Positions 32,901 through 45,300 of a stretch of 64,000 nt of DNA are shown here, one piece after another. The stretch spans positions 48,587,087 to 48,651,086 of the forward strand of contig OX344762.1 of NCBI GenBank assembly GCA_947034895.1. Direction: 5' to 3'. The notes beneath the pieces were generated by a model that had not been told where the DNA came from, did not search any database, and saw nothing but the letters and a program-made list of their open reading frames with translations. Origin of the DNA: Rhytidiadelphus loreus. Taxonomy: Eukaryota > Streptophyta > Bryopsida > Hypnales > Hylocomiaceae. The first letter of the stretch is position 1; the number at the start of each line of letters is the position of its first letter. The position numbers and the translations under genes are program-made.

Positions 32901-34460
32901 ACGATTGTTTAATCAATTAGAACCCCCTTGCATCTAACACTCCATATGGACATAATCTCATAAAATAAAGTCAAACTAAATTGAAGTAACAAAAAACAAT
33001 TCTAAACCACAAATTCATTACCTTTAGAATATTGGATTTTCCTTGCACATGAGAATCATCCCACCTTATATCTGGAGCAATTGACTTGCAAACATATGAA
33101 ACAATACTCTCTTCATAAGCCACAATCTCCTTCAAATTCTTATCATACGGGAGGCCATTGAAAGACTTCATTACATCCAATGCATACTTCCAATCACTCA
33201 CAATAATTTGCTTCTTTGGATCAGCCTTTGCCAATGTCTTCCATTCTTGAAACCACTTTTCCTGCAATCTTTTATTATCTAAATCATCCTTTGATAGTCC
33301 ATAAAATAGGGGTAGTATCTTTGGCCCATTGGTCAAACTCTTTGATTCATGGTGTAATTTATGAGCTTTAACAAAGGCACTCAATTCAATCATGGGCCAC
33401 TTGGACATGAAATACTCATCTGACACAACCACAATCAACATTTCACATTGTTCAGCAGCTTGAACAATTAATTCTGGAAATCGTTCACCCTTCGGCAAGC
33501 TCTCATGGCGTCTATCAAAGAAAGGATAGTAAAACCGATCCTCCAAGGCTTTACACAAGTATTCCACAAATTCTTTTTGCGCTCCACTATGGCTCAAGAA
33601 AATTTTGTGCTTGGATTCCAAGATAGGATCATTCTTGATGCCTTCACTTGACCTGGGCCAACATAAGATCTCTCAATATGAAATTAATTCATGTAATTAC
33701 GACAATCAAAAGAATACATATGAAATGAAAAACACCTAAACAACTTATTATGCCACATTTAACTACTTTTATGGTCAATTTCGTTAAAATGGCAGTATTC
33801 CGCATGCCATTTTAATGGAATATCTTCTACAAAAGAGAATAAGTGTGCCGCGATAGGATCATACATGTGCCAATTTTATGCCTAGCACATTCAAATCACT
33901 CCTAGTTCACGCATTTCCACTCCCCTCAGACAATCTTTCTATTGTTTTCATTCTTTCAGTGGTTTCATTTTTTGCCATTTTAATGGAATACCGCATTTTA
34001 ATGAAATTGACCATTTTTGGACTTTCAAAGGGGTCAAAATTAAAATTAGAAAAAAAAAATGGTCATTTGGAGATAATTCAAAACATCAAGAACTCTATGC
34101 AAAATATTGGGAGATCAATACAAAACACTTAAAGATCTATATGCAAACATCTAGATGGTATTATCTGGAGGTCTTTGAATGTTTTTGTCCAAAATTCACT
34201 TAAAAGTCCAGAAGTAGTTAAATGTGGCATTATTCATACAATCATCATCTTTTTTTTCATTGCACACTTACAAACCCACTTATCATCACATGCTTGTCAA
34301 AATATTCAACTTCATAGATAAATGAATATTCTTCAAATCCTACCACTTCCACTCTAGAGCTTTAATTTTATACCTTGATATGTTCACATTTCATCAACAA
34401 ATCACTATCTCTCAATATCACAAACTTCACAAACATCGACTACTTCTCATCATCATCCAT
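29925..34460 (-). CDS. TIR-NB-ARC-LRR immune receptor (TNL)
   Basis: Five minus-strand exons fit with matching phases: 34444-34460 (17 bp, MDDDEK...), 33022-33652, 32620-32883, 31669-32301 and 29925-31373, giving 997 aa. The TIR domain begins HKIFLSHSGAQKEF and keeps the Glu of the WPMIEL motif expected for NADase activity. The NB-ARC has P-loop GIYGIGGIGKTT (237-248), a kinase-2 motif reading FLAIDNV instead of the usual LDDV, RNBS-B SLVVVTTRS, a GLPL-like YHPLALE and an intact MHD motif (NMHDLY, 537-539). Leucine-rich repeats follow to about residue 930. Such proteins sense pathogen activity in the cytoplasm and signal cell death. The C terminus has a 17-residue tandem duplication. The tiny first exon is inferred from phase and splice sites and is the least certain part. 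Intron 1 hosts a MITE. Confidence 0.85.
29948..30050. repeat. 51-bp in-frame tandem duplication at the 3' end of the TNL
   Basis: The unit beginning AGGGCATGTAAATCTATAAG is repeated after 51 bp with few substitutions. It duplicates 17 residues including EELEVRP.RFTCP, without breaking the frame, just before the stop codon. Confidence 0.85.
33750..34230. mobile_element. 481-bp TIR element ('ATGCCACATTT' family) in TNL intron 1
   Basis: It begins ATGCCACATTTAACTACTTT and ends AGTAGTTAAATGTGGCAT, and is flanked by a 4-bp direct repeat TATT (33746-33749 and 34231-34234). Internal inverted phrases ('ggtcaattt', 'gccattttaatggaata') extend the fold. A shorter relative is at 17795-18042. No coding capacity is visible. 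Confidence 0.75.
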
Positions 34461-35410
34461 TGCTAGCAAATTGTAGGATGTATTCAACAAAGCTACAACA
34501 ATTTGAACCATGTGAGGAGAAGAGAGAAGTCACCTACATGCACATGGGCAACCCAAGATCGTTCATCTCGTCTTCCATACTAACTCCGTTAAAACAACCT
34601 AGAAATCCACAAAATGATTGTATGAATAATGCCACATTATTCAAACAAACTTGAATTGAATAAAAGTCCCTATGATCACTCTAAGATTTGCCAATTATTT
34701 GGATCAAATTATTTTTGCAAAGGTCCTTAACTTTTCAATACCAAAACCTTGAGAAGTAACAAGTGACCACATACATACATGAGAGTGGGCTTTTGGTCAA
34801 ATGGATGAAACAAAACACTTGCATTGAGAAGGCCCCTCAAGAGCATCCTCTATGGTAAGAGGAGATATCAATTGCTTTCTCCAATCCTAAATCAATACTA
34901 TCACCAACAAGAATATGAAAATAATCAATGAAATGCACAACCATAGATCGATAATTACAAAGTGAGTTTAGGGAAAAACATTCACCTTCCAGAAACGGAG
35001 ATGAGCATCTCTTTGTACTCACGCCTAAAGCACTCACTACATTACCATGGGTGGCAATGTAGGTCCTGTAATAGACGAGAGAGAGACACAGCTATTAGTA
35101 CAGTGCCACTGAACCTTGTTAAAATGGAATAGTAATAAGTATCCAAGAAATGATTCAAAAAAACGAAATATACCACAACAAATATTAAATTATCACAACA
35201 ATGACATCGTGAATAGACCTGAATGAGAGCAAATTCATGACAAGACCCATGGGTGGGTTTGAAAAGGAGTTTACCATCCCAAAATGGAGAGCAGCAACCC
35301 AATCAGATTCACACGCAACACCTTCATCTTGTGATGGGTAGTGATAGGGTTCCTGTGATGAAAGTGACAGAACACACATATGAGTACATTAGCACACATC
35401 ATAGGGAGAA

Positions 35411-35541
35411 CGGCAGGGCGTCACCCCCCGCTATTTTTTTTCCACATTGCAGTTACACCCCCCCAAACTTTCTGTTTTAAGAAAGTTTGGGGGGTATAAC
35501 TGCAATGTGGAAAAAAAACACCGGGGGGTGACGCCCTGCCG
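35411..35541. mobile_element. 131-bp foldback MITE-like element
   Basis: CGGCAGGGCGTCACCCCCCG at 35411 is inverted at the right end, 35541. The inner arms contain TTTTTTTTCCACATTGCAGT and a C-run/G-run pair around the centre TGTTTTAA. The arms are about 60 bp and almost perfect. No unambiguous target duplication is visible. Confidence 0.7.
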
Positions 35542-36110
35542 GTTTCTCATATGCATATGAGTACAATAATGGCACAGAACTTTGCAAAAATAGAACCGTC
35601 TTATTTATCAATCAAATGAATCAAATCATCTGCTACATCAGAGCACACCACAACAAAGAAAAAAGCACACCACCAAAAGCCCTCCTTTGGAGACAACACG
35701 ACAACAATGCCGGGAGTGTGCCACGGGAGTGTTCAATCACAATCATGTGCCACGGGAGTGTTCTCAACTAGAGAAAACTGGGAGCTCTACTCAAGTCCGG
35801 CAATCATAGCATGATTATGAGGAACGCAGCAAATTGGGTAAACATCTACAAGAATTATCATGGGAAAGGGTCGGCTACCTTGGAATTTACTCCGATCTAG
35901 CTTACGGCCGGCTCCTTGGATCGAGCAACTTCAGATCGAGGTGTAGCTTTCTCAAGTTCTGGTTACAATTGGAGCGATCAAGCACATCTGATCCAAAACG
36001 TACTGTACATCTCGTCAAAATTCAGCCTCACAGAACAATGCTTTGTTATGAGCAAGGTGAAACGAGCTTGGGAGGTACATCAGACCCATCGCCAGAGTTT
36101 CTTCACGTAC

Positions 36111-36267
36111 CTGAACCCCGATCGAAGCAGATAGACAATCCACCTCGATCTGAAGCTGAGCAACACAGACTCCGCAAACTGCCCTTGTGTGCCTTGGCTG
36201 CCCCTGATGGCTTGTCTGCAAAAGAGGCCGGCAATGAATCATTGAGTTCTCGCAATTCACCCATTTC
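36111..36267 (-). CDS. Candidate internal exon of an unidentified gene
   Basis: On the minus strand an acceptor (TTTACAG|GAAATG) at 36267 and a donor (TTCAG|GTACGT) at 36111 bound 157 nt with one open frame reading EMGELRELNDSLPASFADKP and ending FDRGSG. The local sequence is less AT-rich than its surroundings. No family is recognised and no partner exons were found with confidence, so this may be coincidence. Confidence 0.2.
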
Positions 36268-36364
36268 CTGTAAACCAAAATCATGACTTAAGACCCATCT
36301 CTTTCTGCTCAGGCTTCGTTTAGTTTGCTCTGATCCACCACAACCATCTCTAAGCTAGATCGAT

Positions 36365-36600
36365 ACGCTTACTCTGACGACTGAGCATCGATCACCATGG
36401 TGAGAACTGTAGGCAAGGCTCAAAGGCTCAACTGCTAAAAGGCTCTAGCTTGTGGTTTGCAATGACAAGGTGCAGGCGATGGTGGGAAGCAGGGTTTGCA
36501 AATTGAAGGCTCCAGGGTCATGCGCACAGTCAGCGGAAGGACACGTGGCGGGATGCGATTGGTGGGGGACGGACGGCAGACTCATATGCTGTGTCGGAAT
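36365..36600. repeat. Diverged duplicated segment, copy A
   Basis: The order 'gagcatcg', 'tggtgagaa', 'aaggctcaa', 'gtttgcaatgacaaggtg', 'gaaggctccagg', 'catgcgcac' and 'cacgtg' is shared with 38200-38470. This indicates an old duplication of a promoter-like block. Confidence 0.5.
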
Positions 36601-38199
36601 TGGAGAACAGTTTTTCACGATTCATGCTGTTACACTTCTATGGGAGTGTAACAGTTTCCATTCCACAGATGGTAATCAAGTAGCGACTGTAGCGTCAAAC
36701 TTTAACCTTACTCAGTATTGACACAACTGCGATTTCATCATAAGCAGCAGTTCTTTGGAGCTGATGCTTTCCTTGGCAACCAAGCAGTACAAATAATAAA
36801 ATTCATCCAATTTTTCAACGAAATTCATCCTTGACGGTCCAAAATTCATCAAAAAATACATCCACATTTCTTTAACAAAATGAGATTTAGCCATGGCTAG
36901 TGGTTTCGTTCTTAGCTAGCTAGGGATAAAACCGCAAATGTAGCCCCGCTAGCGATTCCATTCTTAGCCTGGGATAAACATTGCCCTTGTAGCCCCGGCT
37001 ACTGGTTCCAAAAGAGGGCTAAATTTTTTAAGCCCCCCCTTTCTCGAATAGTGTTAGAGGGGGTTAAAACTGGGGCTAGACCACCCCAGTTTAGCTCCGG
37101 CTAAGAGCTTCAAAGTTCCCAGTGAGTGTGCTCAGGGTTTGCAAATCAAACGAATATAGACGCAGCAGGAGAACCCGAGCACGTATTTGAATCGGCAACA
37201 CATACAGCCGCGAAGGAGACTGGTCAATTCAAACTTGAACCTTACAACATGCTCTCACAGGTTCGTATGTAACTTAGCCGGCCATTATTTGTGGTCTTTA
37301 GACATGTGAAACGTAACTAGACTCAAAGAGTAATCAGCGATCAGCGACAAAACAGCAAGCCCAACATACTAGCAAAAGAATAGAGTTTATCATCTAGTTG
37401 CCAGACCCCTCTTCAATTCGCTAGAGCCATGAACCACCAAAACTCTCTTCAAACCTTAACACAGAATGCCAAACGATGTACTACGGTTCGGAAATTCGCT
37501 AGAACTGACACCTTCGCGCGTAACTGTCAAAGAAGCAATCACGCCAACGTAATTTGCCCTTTAGTCGGATCCCAAGCCAAAGCAGAGGACAACTGCAGTA
37601 CGCTGCCATTCTAAGTACCCACAAGGGCAGCTTCTATCCAACGTTGTGAACAGAGAACAAAGGAATTCCTACTCTTTGCCCTCGATCGGAATGGCGGTCT
37701 GCGGGTGCGCCACGGCTTCATCTGCTCAGATAATTTCCATCAAATAACATTTCGTACTTTCATTTGCACCAATAATTTCCCACCAGCTAAGCTGCGAAAG
37801 CCCTTCGAGGCAAGTGGTAATTGTCGGTGGAACACGGACCGATCACTGGAACCCTCGCGCGAGGGATGTCTTGAGGTGTTTGCCAGGATCGATAGTGCAT
37901 GTGCGAATTGTTGAGGTCTCGCTGCGTAATTTTCAAACAAGCTAGCTAGTGCGGGCGACAGAGGAAAGCTAGCTCCACAGCCATTCCAAGGCTTACTGTC
38001 AGGCGAGAGGTGGATATATACGGACTTCATGCGCAAACCAAACACATGCAGCACTGCACTCATGAAATGAAAACAGCCGCATCAGAATTCTAGATCGACG
38101 AGAAAGGCATCTCAACTTAACCTGTACTTTGCAGAAGCTAGCTCCGTGGACGATACCGACAACTTTGCTCCCAAGGAAGTTAATTGTCTCCACGCATGG

Positions 38200-38470
38200 T
38201 TGCTCTTGATCTGACGAGCATCGCCGTGGTGAGAATTGAAGGCTTGGCTCAAGACTGAAGGCTCAAATGATCAAGACTGAAGGCTCAATTGATCAAGACT
38301 GAAGGCTCAAAATGCTCAGGGCTCAAGTGTTCAAGTGTTCAAGGCTCCGGAGGGATGGCTCTTGCGGTTTGCAATGACAAGGTGAAGTTTGAAGGCTAGG
38401 CTCCAGGGCCATGCGCACTCAGTCGGTTGAAGGCCACGTGTGGGGACACGATCGACTGGAGCAGGTGGAG
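38200..38470. repeat. Diverged duplicated segment, copy B, with 22-bp tandem repeat
   Basis: It shares the phrase order of 36365-36600. In addition it has three copies of 'tgatcaagactgaaggctcaa' at about 38245-38315, absent from copy A, so the tandem expansion came after the duplication. Confidence 0.5.
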
Positions 38471-39106
38471 CATAAACAGTTTTTTATTGTGTGTTGCGGA
38501 TTTTCGCCACTCTTACACGTCAAGTTTGAGCCTGTCAAACTTCCTCCGGGATTGCGCCAGTGCTGTGAAGGCTTGTGGCATGAAAGTCCATGTTCACTTG
38601 GGACTCTCTATTAGTTTTATGGAGCTTCATGATGCCAAAGTACTCCTATCATACGTGAGTAGGGAGAAACTGTGTTTTAGGAGTAACTTTTATCCTTGTT
38701 GCCAAACTAGAAGCAACCAAAGAGTTCAATTTTAGGTACAAGGTACAAAATGGATTTCAAGTAGGTTCTTAATTACAAACTCAGTTTTGGGGCATTATTT
38801 TTGAAACTTCTTCACAAGATCAAAAAATTTATTAACTAAGTTCTGCCGAAATATTATTTTCATTCCAATCAATGATAGGAAGCAAAAGTTGTACCACAAT
38901 TAGCCCAAATTTCAACTCAATGGACAACAAAAGAAATCCACAAAAACTTAAAATCAAAATTAAATTTTTTTTTTTCTCATAGATTGTATTTTTGTCTACT
39001 AACATGAAAAGTTTTGATTCATTCCATTCAGATTTTTGATGTGAGACTTATGAAGCATCTTGTTTTGCCAGCAAACAAAGCATCTTCTTGAAATAGAATG
39101 TCAATA

Positions 39107-39833
39107 GGGTGGATGCAAGAAACACCAAACGACTTAGGGAGCGTTTTGCCAAAATTGCGTTTTTTCTACCCAGTACTACAAGTACTGATAGTACTCCAAA
39201 ACGGAGCAATCTCAGTCGTTGATCCGAAAAATCAACGGCAGTTAGTACTTTTGAGTACTTTATAATACTGAAACAATACTACTAAAAAAAATGACAGTTT
39301 GTCATAGAAAGTAGATAAAATTAAGTATAAATTAATAATAATTAGAAAATCATGAATAAAAAAACCCTAAAAAATTGGCCATTTGTAAAGACTTAATAGT
39401 GATTACATTTCACCAAAAATTAAAAGTTGAAACCATCATGAATGTTTGGAGCGCTATGGGCAAGGGACCCCTATTTGCATGCATGTTGAGAACAAAGAAT
39501 TTTGTTTTTTTGAATGGCCATTGGTGGGCACATGCCCTTCTATTGTGGCAATAGCCCACAACAATCCTAGACATACATCATAATTTTTGGATACTCCACA
39601 GTACTAAAAAACCCTAAAATGCAAAGTGTGACAAATTAGGTAAATTACAATTTAATTAAAGGATTTTTTTTCAAAATTTCTCAAAAATAAGGAATCTGAG
39701 GACTTCTAAGTTAGCCATCTCCAATAAAAATTTCAAGTACATGGACTTCATTTTCCAAAAGATATGGCGAATGGCATCTCCGTCATTCCAATTGTGACAT
39801 CAAATAGTACCGGTGTTTCTTGCATTCACCCTG
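39107..39833. mobile_element. About 725-bp element with 20-bp terminal inverted repeats
   Basis: GGGTGGATGCAAGAAACACC at the left is inverted at the right end (GGTGTTTCTTGCATTCACCC, one mismatch). The interior is AT-rich and noncoding. No clear target duplication was found, so the superfamily is open. Confidence 0.55.
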
Positions 39834-41624
39834 TACATGATTCATTTTTTAGTACAATTTTCACATTTTTTCAAAACAAAAGCTCCACAAAGTTAACTTG
39901 GATTGTGTCACCATAAATTGGGATTGGTGTGCTTTAATTCCATCTTAGAGCTACTTATTAGCGATTTAGTGACAATTTAAACTCTCATCGAAGTGTCAAA
40001 AAGAAGGCGAAAAATGATAATGACATGTGCACTCACTTCTGTACACCGCAGCCTACCACAGGCAAGCCGAAGTACGTGTGCAAAACAATCAGTGACATGT
40101 GCCTGATGTTAAAGCAGGCATCCCCACAATTGTTAACAATGTTTTCGATCCTCTCGAAAACTGGTGTAAGTGGATTCCAGTCTGTGTCATATATAGTTGT
40201 ACTCAGTTTTGAATAGAGACAACTGAATTAGCTATATGCCATGCCATGACGTGAGATCGAAAACACAAAGTTCACACAGAGTGACCGATCAGAGCTCAGG
40301 CACACGCTAATATTCCCGCCCGGTAGTGAGGCCAAGAATTGGATAATCAGGAAACATTTCTAAAATTCCAAGTCCTAAATATCAATGTCTCATACACATA
40401 TGAGCCTTGAATTGGCAAAACTAGGTCTACTAATCTCTGGAAAACAAGAGTAAGTTTAGTAGTCTAAACAATTTCAGCTAGTTCCCATCCACTAATGTCT
40501 GCATCCAAAGCGGTCTCACTATAATCCATCTGAACTCTTGCAATCAATGGCAAGATTTAGTCATTGAGACCATTCTTGCGCTCTGACTCACAATGACCTC
40601 ATCTTTCCAGAATTAACCTGCATACCACGAACTTTGGACGCCATCAAGGAATTAGAAACAGAGGATGCAAAGAAACACGTGCACCCCTCAACATAGAAAC
40701 TCTTCCAGAACTTCAATCTCGACCTACCTTCAGGATTACCAAAACAGCAAAGCAAACATAAGGGAGCAAAGAATATTATTCTGCTTTGAATGTCATTGAT
40801 ATCTGTCATGGAACATTGGATGCAACGCAGGATTCAAATCCGTTTGGGACGGTCCAAGAAGATTCCACATTCCCGGCCCTCCTCCAGGATGATCTAGCTA
40901 TCATCTTTCACAGGCTCCCACGCTCTGGACGTCACCTTCCTCACCTTCTCACACGGATCCTCAAACACCTCATCTTGCTTGCTCAGAATCTCGCACTCTT
41001 CCCATTCAATCTTGACAGAAGTTTAAACCCTTTAATTCACGAACCGAAACACCCATCGATCGAGCAATGTGGACTAGATAATCGCAAAGCTAGCAGACCA
41101 AGTTATCAAGAATAATCGCAGGTCTCGCTGCCCACAGCTCGACATAATGTCAATGTAGGAGAGTTGAGCCATTTGACTTCTTTCATTACTTAACCAATCA
41201 AAATATGCCACAACGGCAAATGTTTCATGCATTTAGATTATGTTAGATGGATCTGCACTCACTAAGTTGAATATCGGTCGATAGTAATAGAGATTTCACT
41301 CAGATTTCTCACTGCCAAATCAATGAAATTTCTACTTCACACCCACTGAGTACACCCACTGAGTTCCCTGTTGAAAATTTGCACAAAGCAAGCAGTGAAC
41401 ATTATCAGTCTTAATCTGCCTCTCTTTAACCAATCGAAACATGCCAGGATGGCAAAGCTCTCCTGCATTGAGATTATGGGATAATCATCTCCACACTCTC
41501 CCTTGCCATGCGCTTTGAGAGCCACATGCGCATCGCAGTAAGCTCTCTCGATGTAAATGTCCGAAAGGCTCATCCTTGTTACGGAGACAGACTAAACGTG
41601 TCATGCCCCACAACCCCAAGTGGC

Positions 41625-42156
41625 TCAAAGGCCACGGTCGTCGCCACTACCGCCACCGTACCGCCGCATCGAGCAGATCCTCCCGTGCATGACTGTCAGC
41701 AAGTGTCCGTCGCACTCAAACAGGTACGGCGTGCAATACGTGTTCGTGGGGATTCTGTGATCAATTTCAATCCGCTTGTTTTCCTCCATGTACGTCGTCT
41801 TACATGAGGAGAATGTCGTATATTGTCATTGGTCCACTACCGAAATAGTACACTGCGCCATTACAAATTGCGCCGTTGGAGAAAGGCAACTGAAAGCTGG
41901 GCAGAAGGTTTTCCCCTTGTATCCACGCTCCTTTTGCAGAGTCGAAAATCTCTGTGGTGGAGTATCTGGCGTCCTCGGGATAGATAGTATTTCTGGTTTC
42001 CTGCATGATAACATGAGTTTGTAGGAGTTTGCTCGCTCGGTATGTGGTCGTGGAACATAATTCTGACCAGGGTGAACGCACCATGAGCTTCGAATTTGGG
42101 GCAATTCTTGCTCTTTGTTTGTCAAGGGGTTCTAAATCGTGAAACTTTTGATGACA
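41625..42156 (-). pseudogene. F-box/kelch-like gene fragment with a frameshift
   Basis: From about 42156 the minus strand reads FHDLEPLDKQRARIAPNSKL, then YSTTEIFDSAKGAW and GAICNGAVYYFGSGPMTIYD, ending at a stop near 41800. In another frame from 41789 it continues ENKRIEIDHRIPTNTYC, then LFECDGHLLTVMHG, to 41625. The pattern 'EIFDSxxGxW...GAICNGAVYYFG' followed by 'YLFECDGHLL' resembles plant F-box/kelch proteins, which bind SKP1 and target substrates for ubiquitination. The frameshift between the two parts and the absence of a recognisable F-box suggest a broken or partial gene. Further kelch material toward 41340 is uncertain. Confidence 0.4.
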
Positions 42157-42349
42157 TCAATGTCGCCAACTTCAAGCAAGCAAAGGAGACCTCGACTGGC
42201 GACGTAGATATCTTTCTCGTTTCCTCATTCTGTCCTCTTCCGATATGACAATTCCAAATGATAGCAATTGAAATAAGAATGTGCAATTCAACCCTAGTTT
42301 TGGGTATTAACCAACCTAATATAGAGAGGAACAAGCAACATCATAGAAG

Positions 42350-45300
42350 CATCAAACATGGTCATGACACTAAAACTATAAAAAGCACCAATACCAACAA
42401 TATAACATGAACAACATGAAAAATTGGCATTCAAAAAACACTATAGATTTACATGAGAACATGACCATTACTATAACACAGAGAGTATATATTTAATCTG
42501 TACACATGCATTTGCAATGGTTTAAAAATTTAGGATCAGAAAATAAAAGAGTGTTTATAAAAACACTAGCATAAGGAAGATGATTCCAAACAATCACAAA
42601 ATATATGTACGAGTAGTGTCATATCCGTGTGTCCACAAGGTCAAGCCATACCTTCGAATGTCGCCAATACAGCTCCAATGTTGGCCAACGCACAATAGCC
42701 CATCTCTTCCCTTTTATAAACCTCTTTTGCAGCTTCATCAAGCTACCATTGCCTCTATCTCCAAGTGAAGTGACAACCTATAATCTACACCTTGGTAATC
42801 ATAAACACAACAAACTAACTCCATGCCAATTCATCACACTTTTCTCCCTAATTCTAACAATATTATAAATGCTCAATACATTTTATTAAACACTAATTAA
42901 CAATGAGCACCTTAGAACCCCAAATTAAAAAATTTGTTAATCATATGATAACTTACATTAAAACCCTAGCGTAACACAATTTTATATCACAGCAATAGGC
43001 TCATTTTCTATATTTATCCAAAAAAGGGACAAAATTCAAAAGTTACTTTTCCAAATGCTTCAATGTTAGGAGCAAAACGAAGAGCATTGTAGTGCTCTCT
43101 ACACTGTAATTTTTGAATCTCAACAAGCAAATTATAATTTGCAAGGCACAAATATAATTTAGCCACTTTGATCACCTGAAGCCTCCAAAATAATATGCTA
43201 CATTTTAATAGTCCCTTGTTGATAAAACTACATGCTAGAAATCCATGACAATTTATAATTCAAATTTAGACTATTTTAACTGAGAAGGCTATCAATTTGC
43301 AAAGTATGATTGAAAATACTAATGCCATTCATGCAACCTTATTTAATTATTAAGATTTGTATGTTCTTGTACAATTTGTGATTTAAGCACTAAATGAAAA
43401 AAGGGTAGTTTCATAGAATTAGAGTATCTAAAAAAGGATTATTTGCCCTCGATCTACTATAAATATAAATCCCTGTCATAGTCTTCATTATAGATTTACT
43501 CAATGTTTTTTTTTCTCATAGTAGATTTTTACAAGCCCTTACTTTGTTGGCACATTTATGGAGGGATCAGTGTGCACAAGTTGGAATTGTCTAACAACAT
43601 TGAAAAATTGCTAAGAAAAAACCTTGAATTTACTTGAATATGTATATTTTATCATCCCCATAAAATTATTTATCTACATCTATATTCATCCTAGTACTAA
43701 TAAACATTTATACAATCCCTATCTATCAATGTTAATTTATGAATAAAAATTCCTACTATATGATGCTTTTACATACCCTCATATTTATATATTACAATAT
43801 ATATCTTTTCATGGACCTATGGTAGCCCTACATATTATATAGAAATTGTCCCCTTTGAATGAAATGGACCTTATCTTTTAACTCTCGTAATTTAAAAAAA
43901 TTGAGAGTGGTCTCCCAAGCTCCATTTCTAATTAGTTGTATTGTAGGTAACAACTCACGTACAATATGGCCAATAAGAGCAACATAAATGACTAGGTGTA
44001 CATTGAAAGCATAAAATGATCACAACATGTACATTGATTGCCACAATGAATCAATGATCACCTACATCAATTTCATTAGATGGGATTCCAGGGGGCTGGA
44101 GGGCCGTTTCGGCGTCGTTCCCAACTCCATTCCTTGGGAACCTCATTGAATGCAATGGTAGATTTTTTTATTTTCAAAAAAAAAATTATTAATAATAATA
44201 ATTTTTAAGTCCTTAAAATGAAAAACAAAGTCAATTTTTTTTTTTTTTTTTCAAAAACTCTAACTTGGCAGTCGCTTGACTAGGTCAGCATAGGTAGGGA
44301 ACAACGGGTATCGGAGGGTTTTAGACGGGTTTCGACTGGGGAACTCACACCCCTCCCCGATGGCTGAATCCCATTTAATGTGTAAGCAACCTATAGTTGG
44401 AAATTGGTTTGTCTATAGATTGACAATGGGACTAATAGAATCTTCATGAAAAAAATTCATGATAGTTTGTTTTTGAGGGAAAAAATGTCAAAAACATTAA
44501 ATGATTTTTTGCAGTAGTTAAGGGCTACAAGTTACCTGGCGTTCTCCTGCGTCGGGAACTCTACCACGCAGCCTGCTGACGTGGTGGAGAGACGAATACG
44601 TCAACAGGCATTAAAAAATTATTTTTTTTGTAAAAAAAAAAATTAATATTTTTTATTCTTTTTTTTAATTTTTTTAATTTTTTTTAATTTTTTTAATTTT
44701 TTAATTTTTTATTATTATTTTTATTATTTTTTATCCAGACCGCATAGGTTGGTTCCCAGCAATGGGAACCAGCCTGAAACAGCCGTCCCGAAGGCCTGAT
44801 TCCCATCTAATGTTATGAAATCCTTCTTAAATCTATTTCTCTACAATTATTGGAATTTTTTTTTCCCTCAACCTCCCCCATGCCATAGATAAGCTGAATT
44901 AAGGTATGTGCACACTTGGTCTTATGGTGGAGACGTTAAGGCATTAAATTATCTGTAAATCGTAGCGTGTTCTAACTTCAGTGCTTAAATATCAACCGAA
45001 CCTACATGGCAGCTGAGGTGGCATGGACTTGACAGTGCTACTACACCATTAATTAAGGTCAAAACACCCATTACCGTTCTGCAGTCCAATTCCATCAAGT
45101 AGACCAGCCCAATTCCGTCACCAACTTTGGCCCCAATTCCGCCTAAAATCCCCTCCAATTCCCTTCCTTTTATGACAAAATCAGAGAATTCTATGACAGA
45201 ATCATGGATTTTTATGACAACAAGGGTTACGTGTCACTCCATTAATAGAGAATATCTAGTACTTGATTAGGCGGTAATGGGTTGTTTATGGGACAATTTT

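Larger units (their letters stand above)
34461..40580. other. Long noncoding or unassigned region
   Basis: It contains the TNL promoter side (34461 on), a 131-bp foldback (35411-35541), one candidate minus-strand exon (36111-36267), GC-richer stretches at 35.6-38.7 kb with a diverged duplication (36365-36600 against 38200-38470), short tandem repeats (38250-38320) and a 0.7-kb TIR element (39107-39833). ORFs in 37.4-38.1 kb and 40.0-40.2 kb are not assignable. Bidirectional or noncoding transcription is possible but not shown. Confidence 0.45.

Noticed and set aside
37740..38063. 107-aa minus-strand ORF in the GC-richer region
   Set aside because: It has no recognisable domain, no convincing splice partners and unremarkable composition; it was left unassigned rather than called a gene.
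44610..44735. T/A homopolymer tracts as a retrotransposon poly(A) tail
   Set aside because: No LINE or SINE body, target duplication or internal promoter was found next to the tract.
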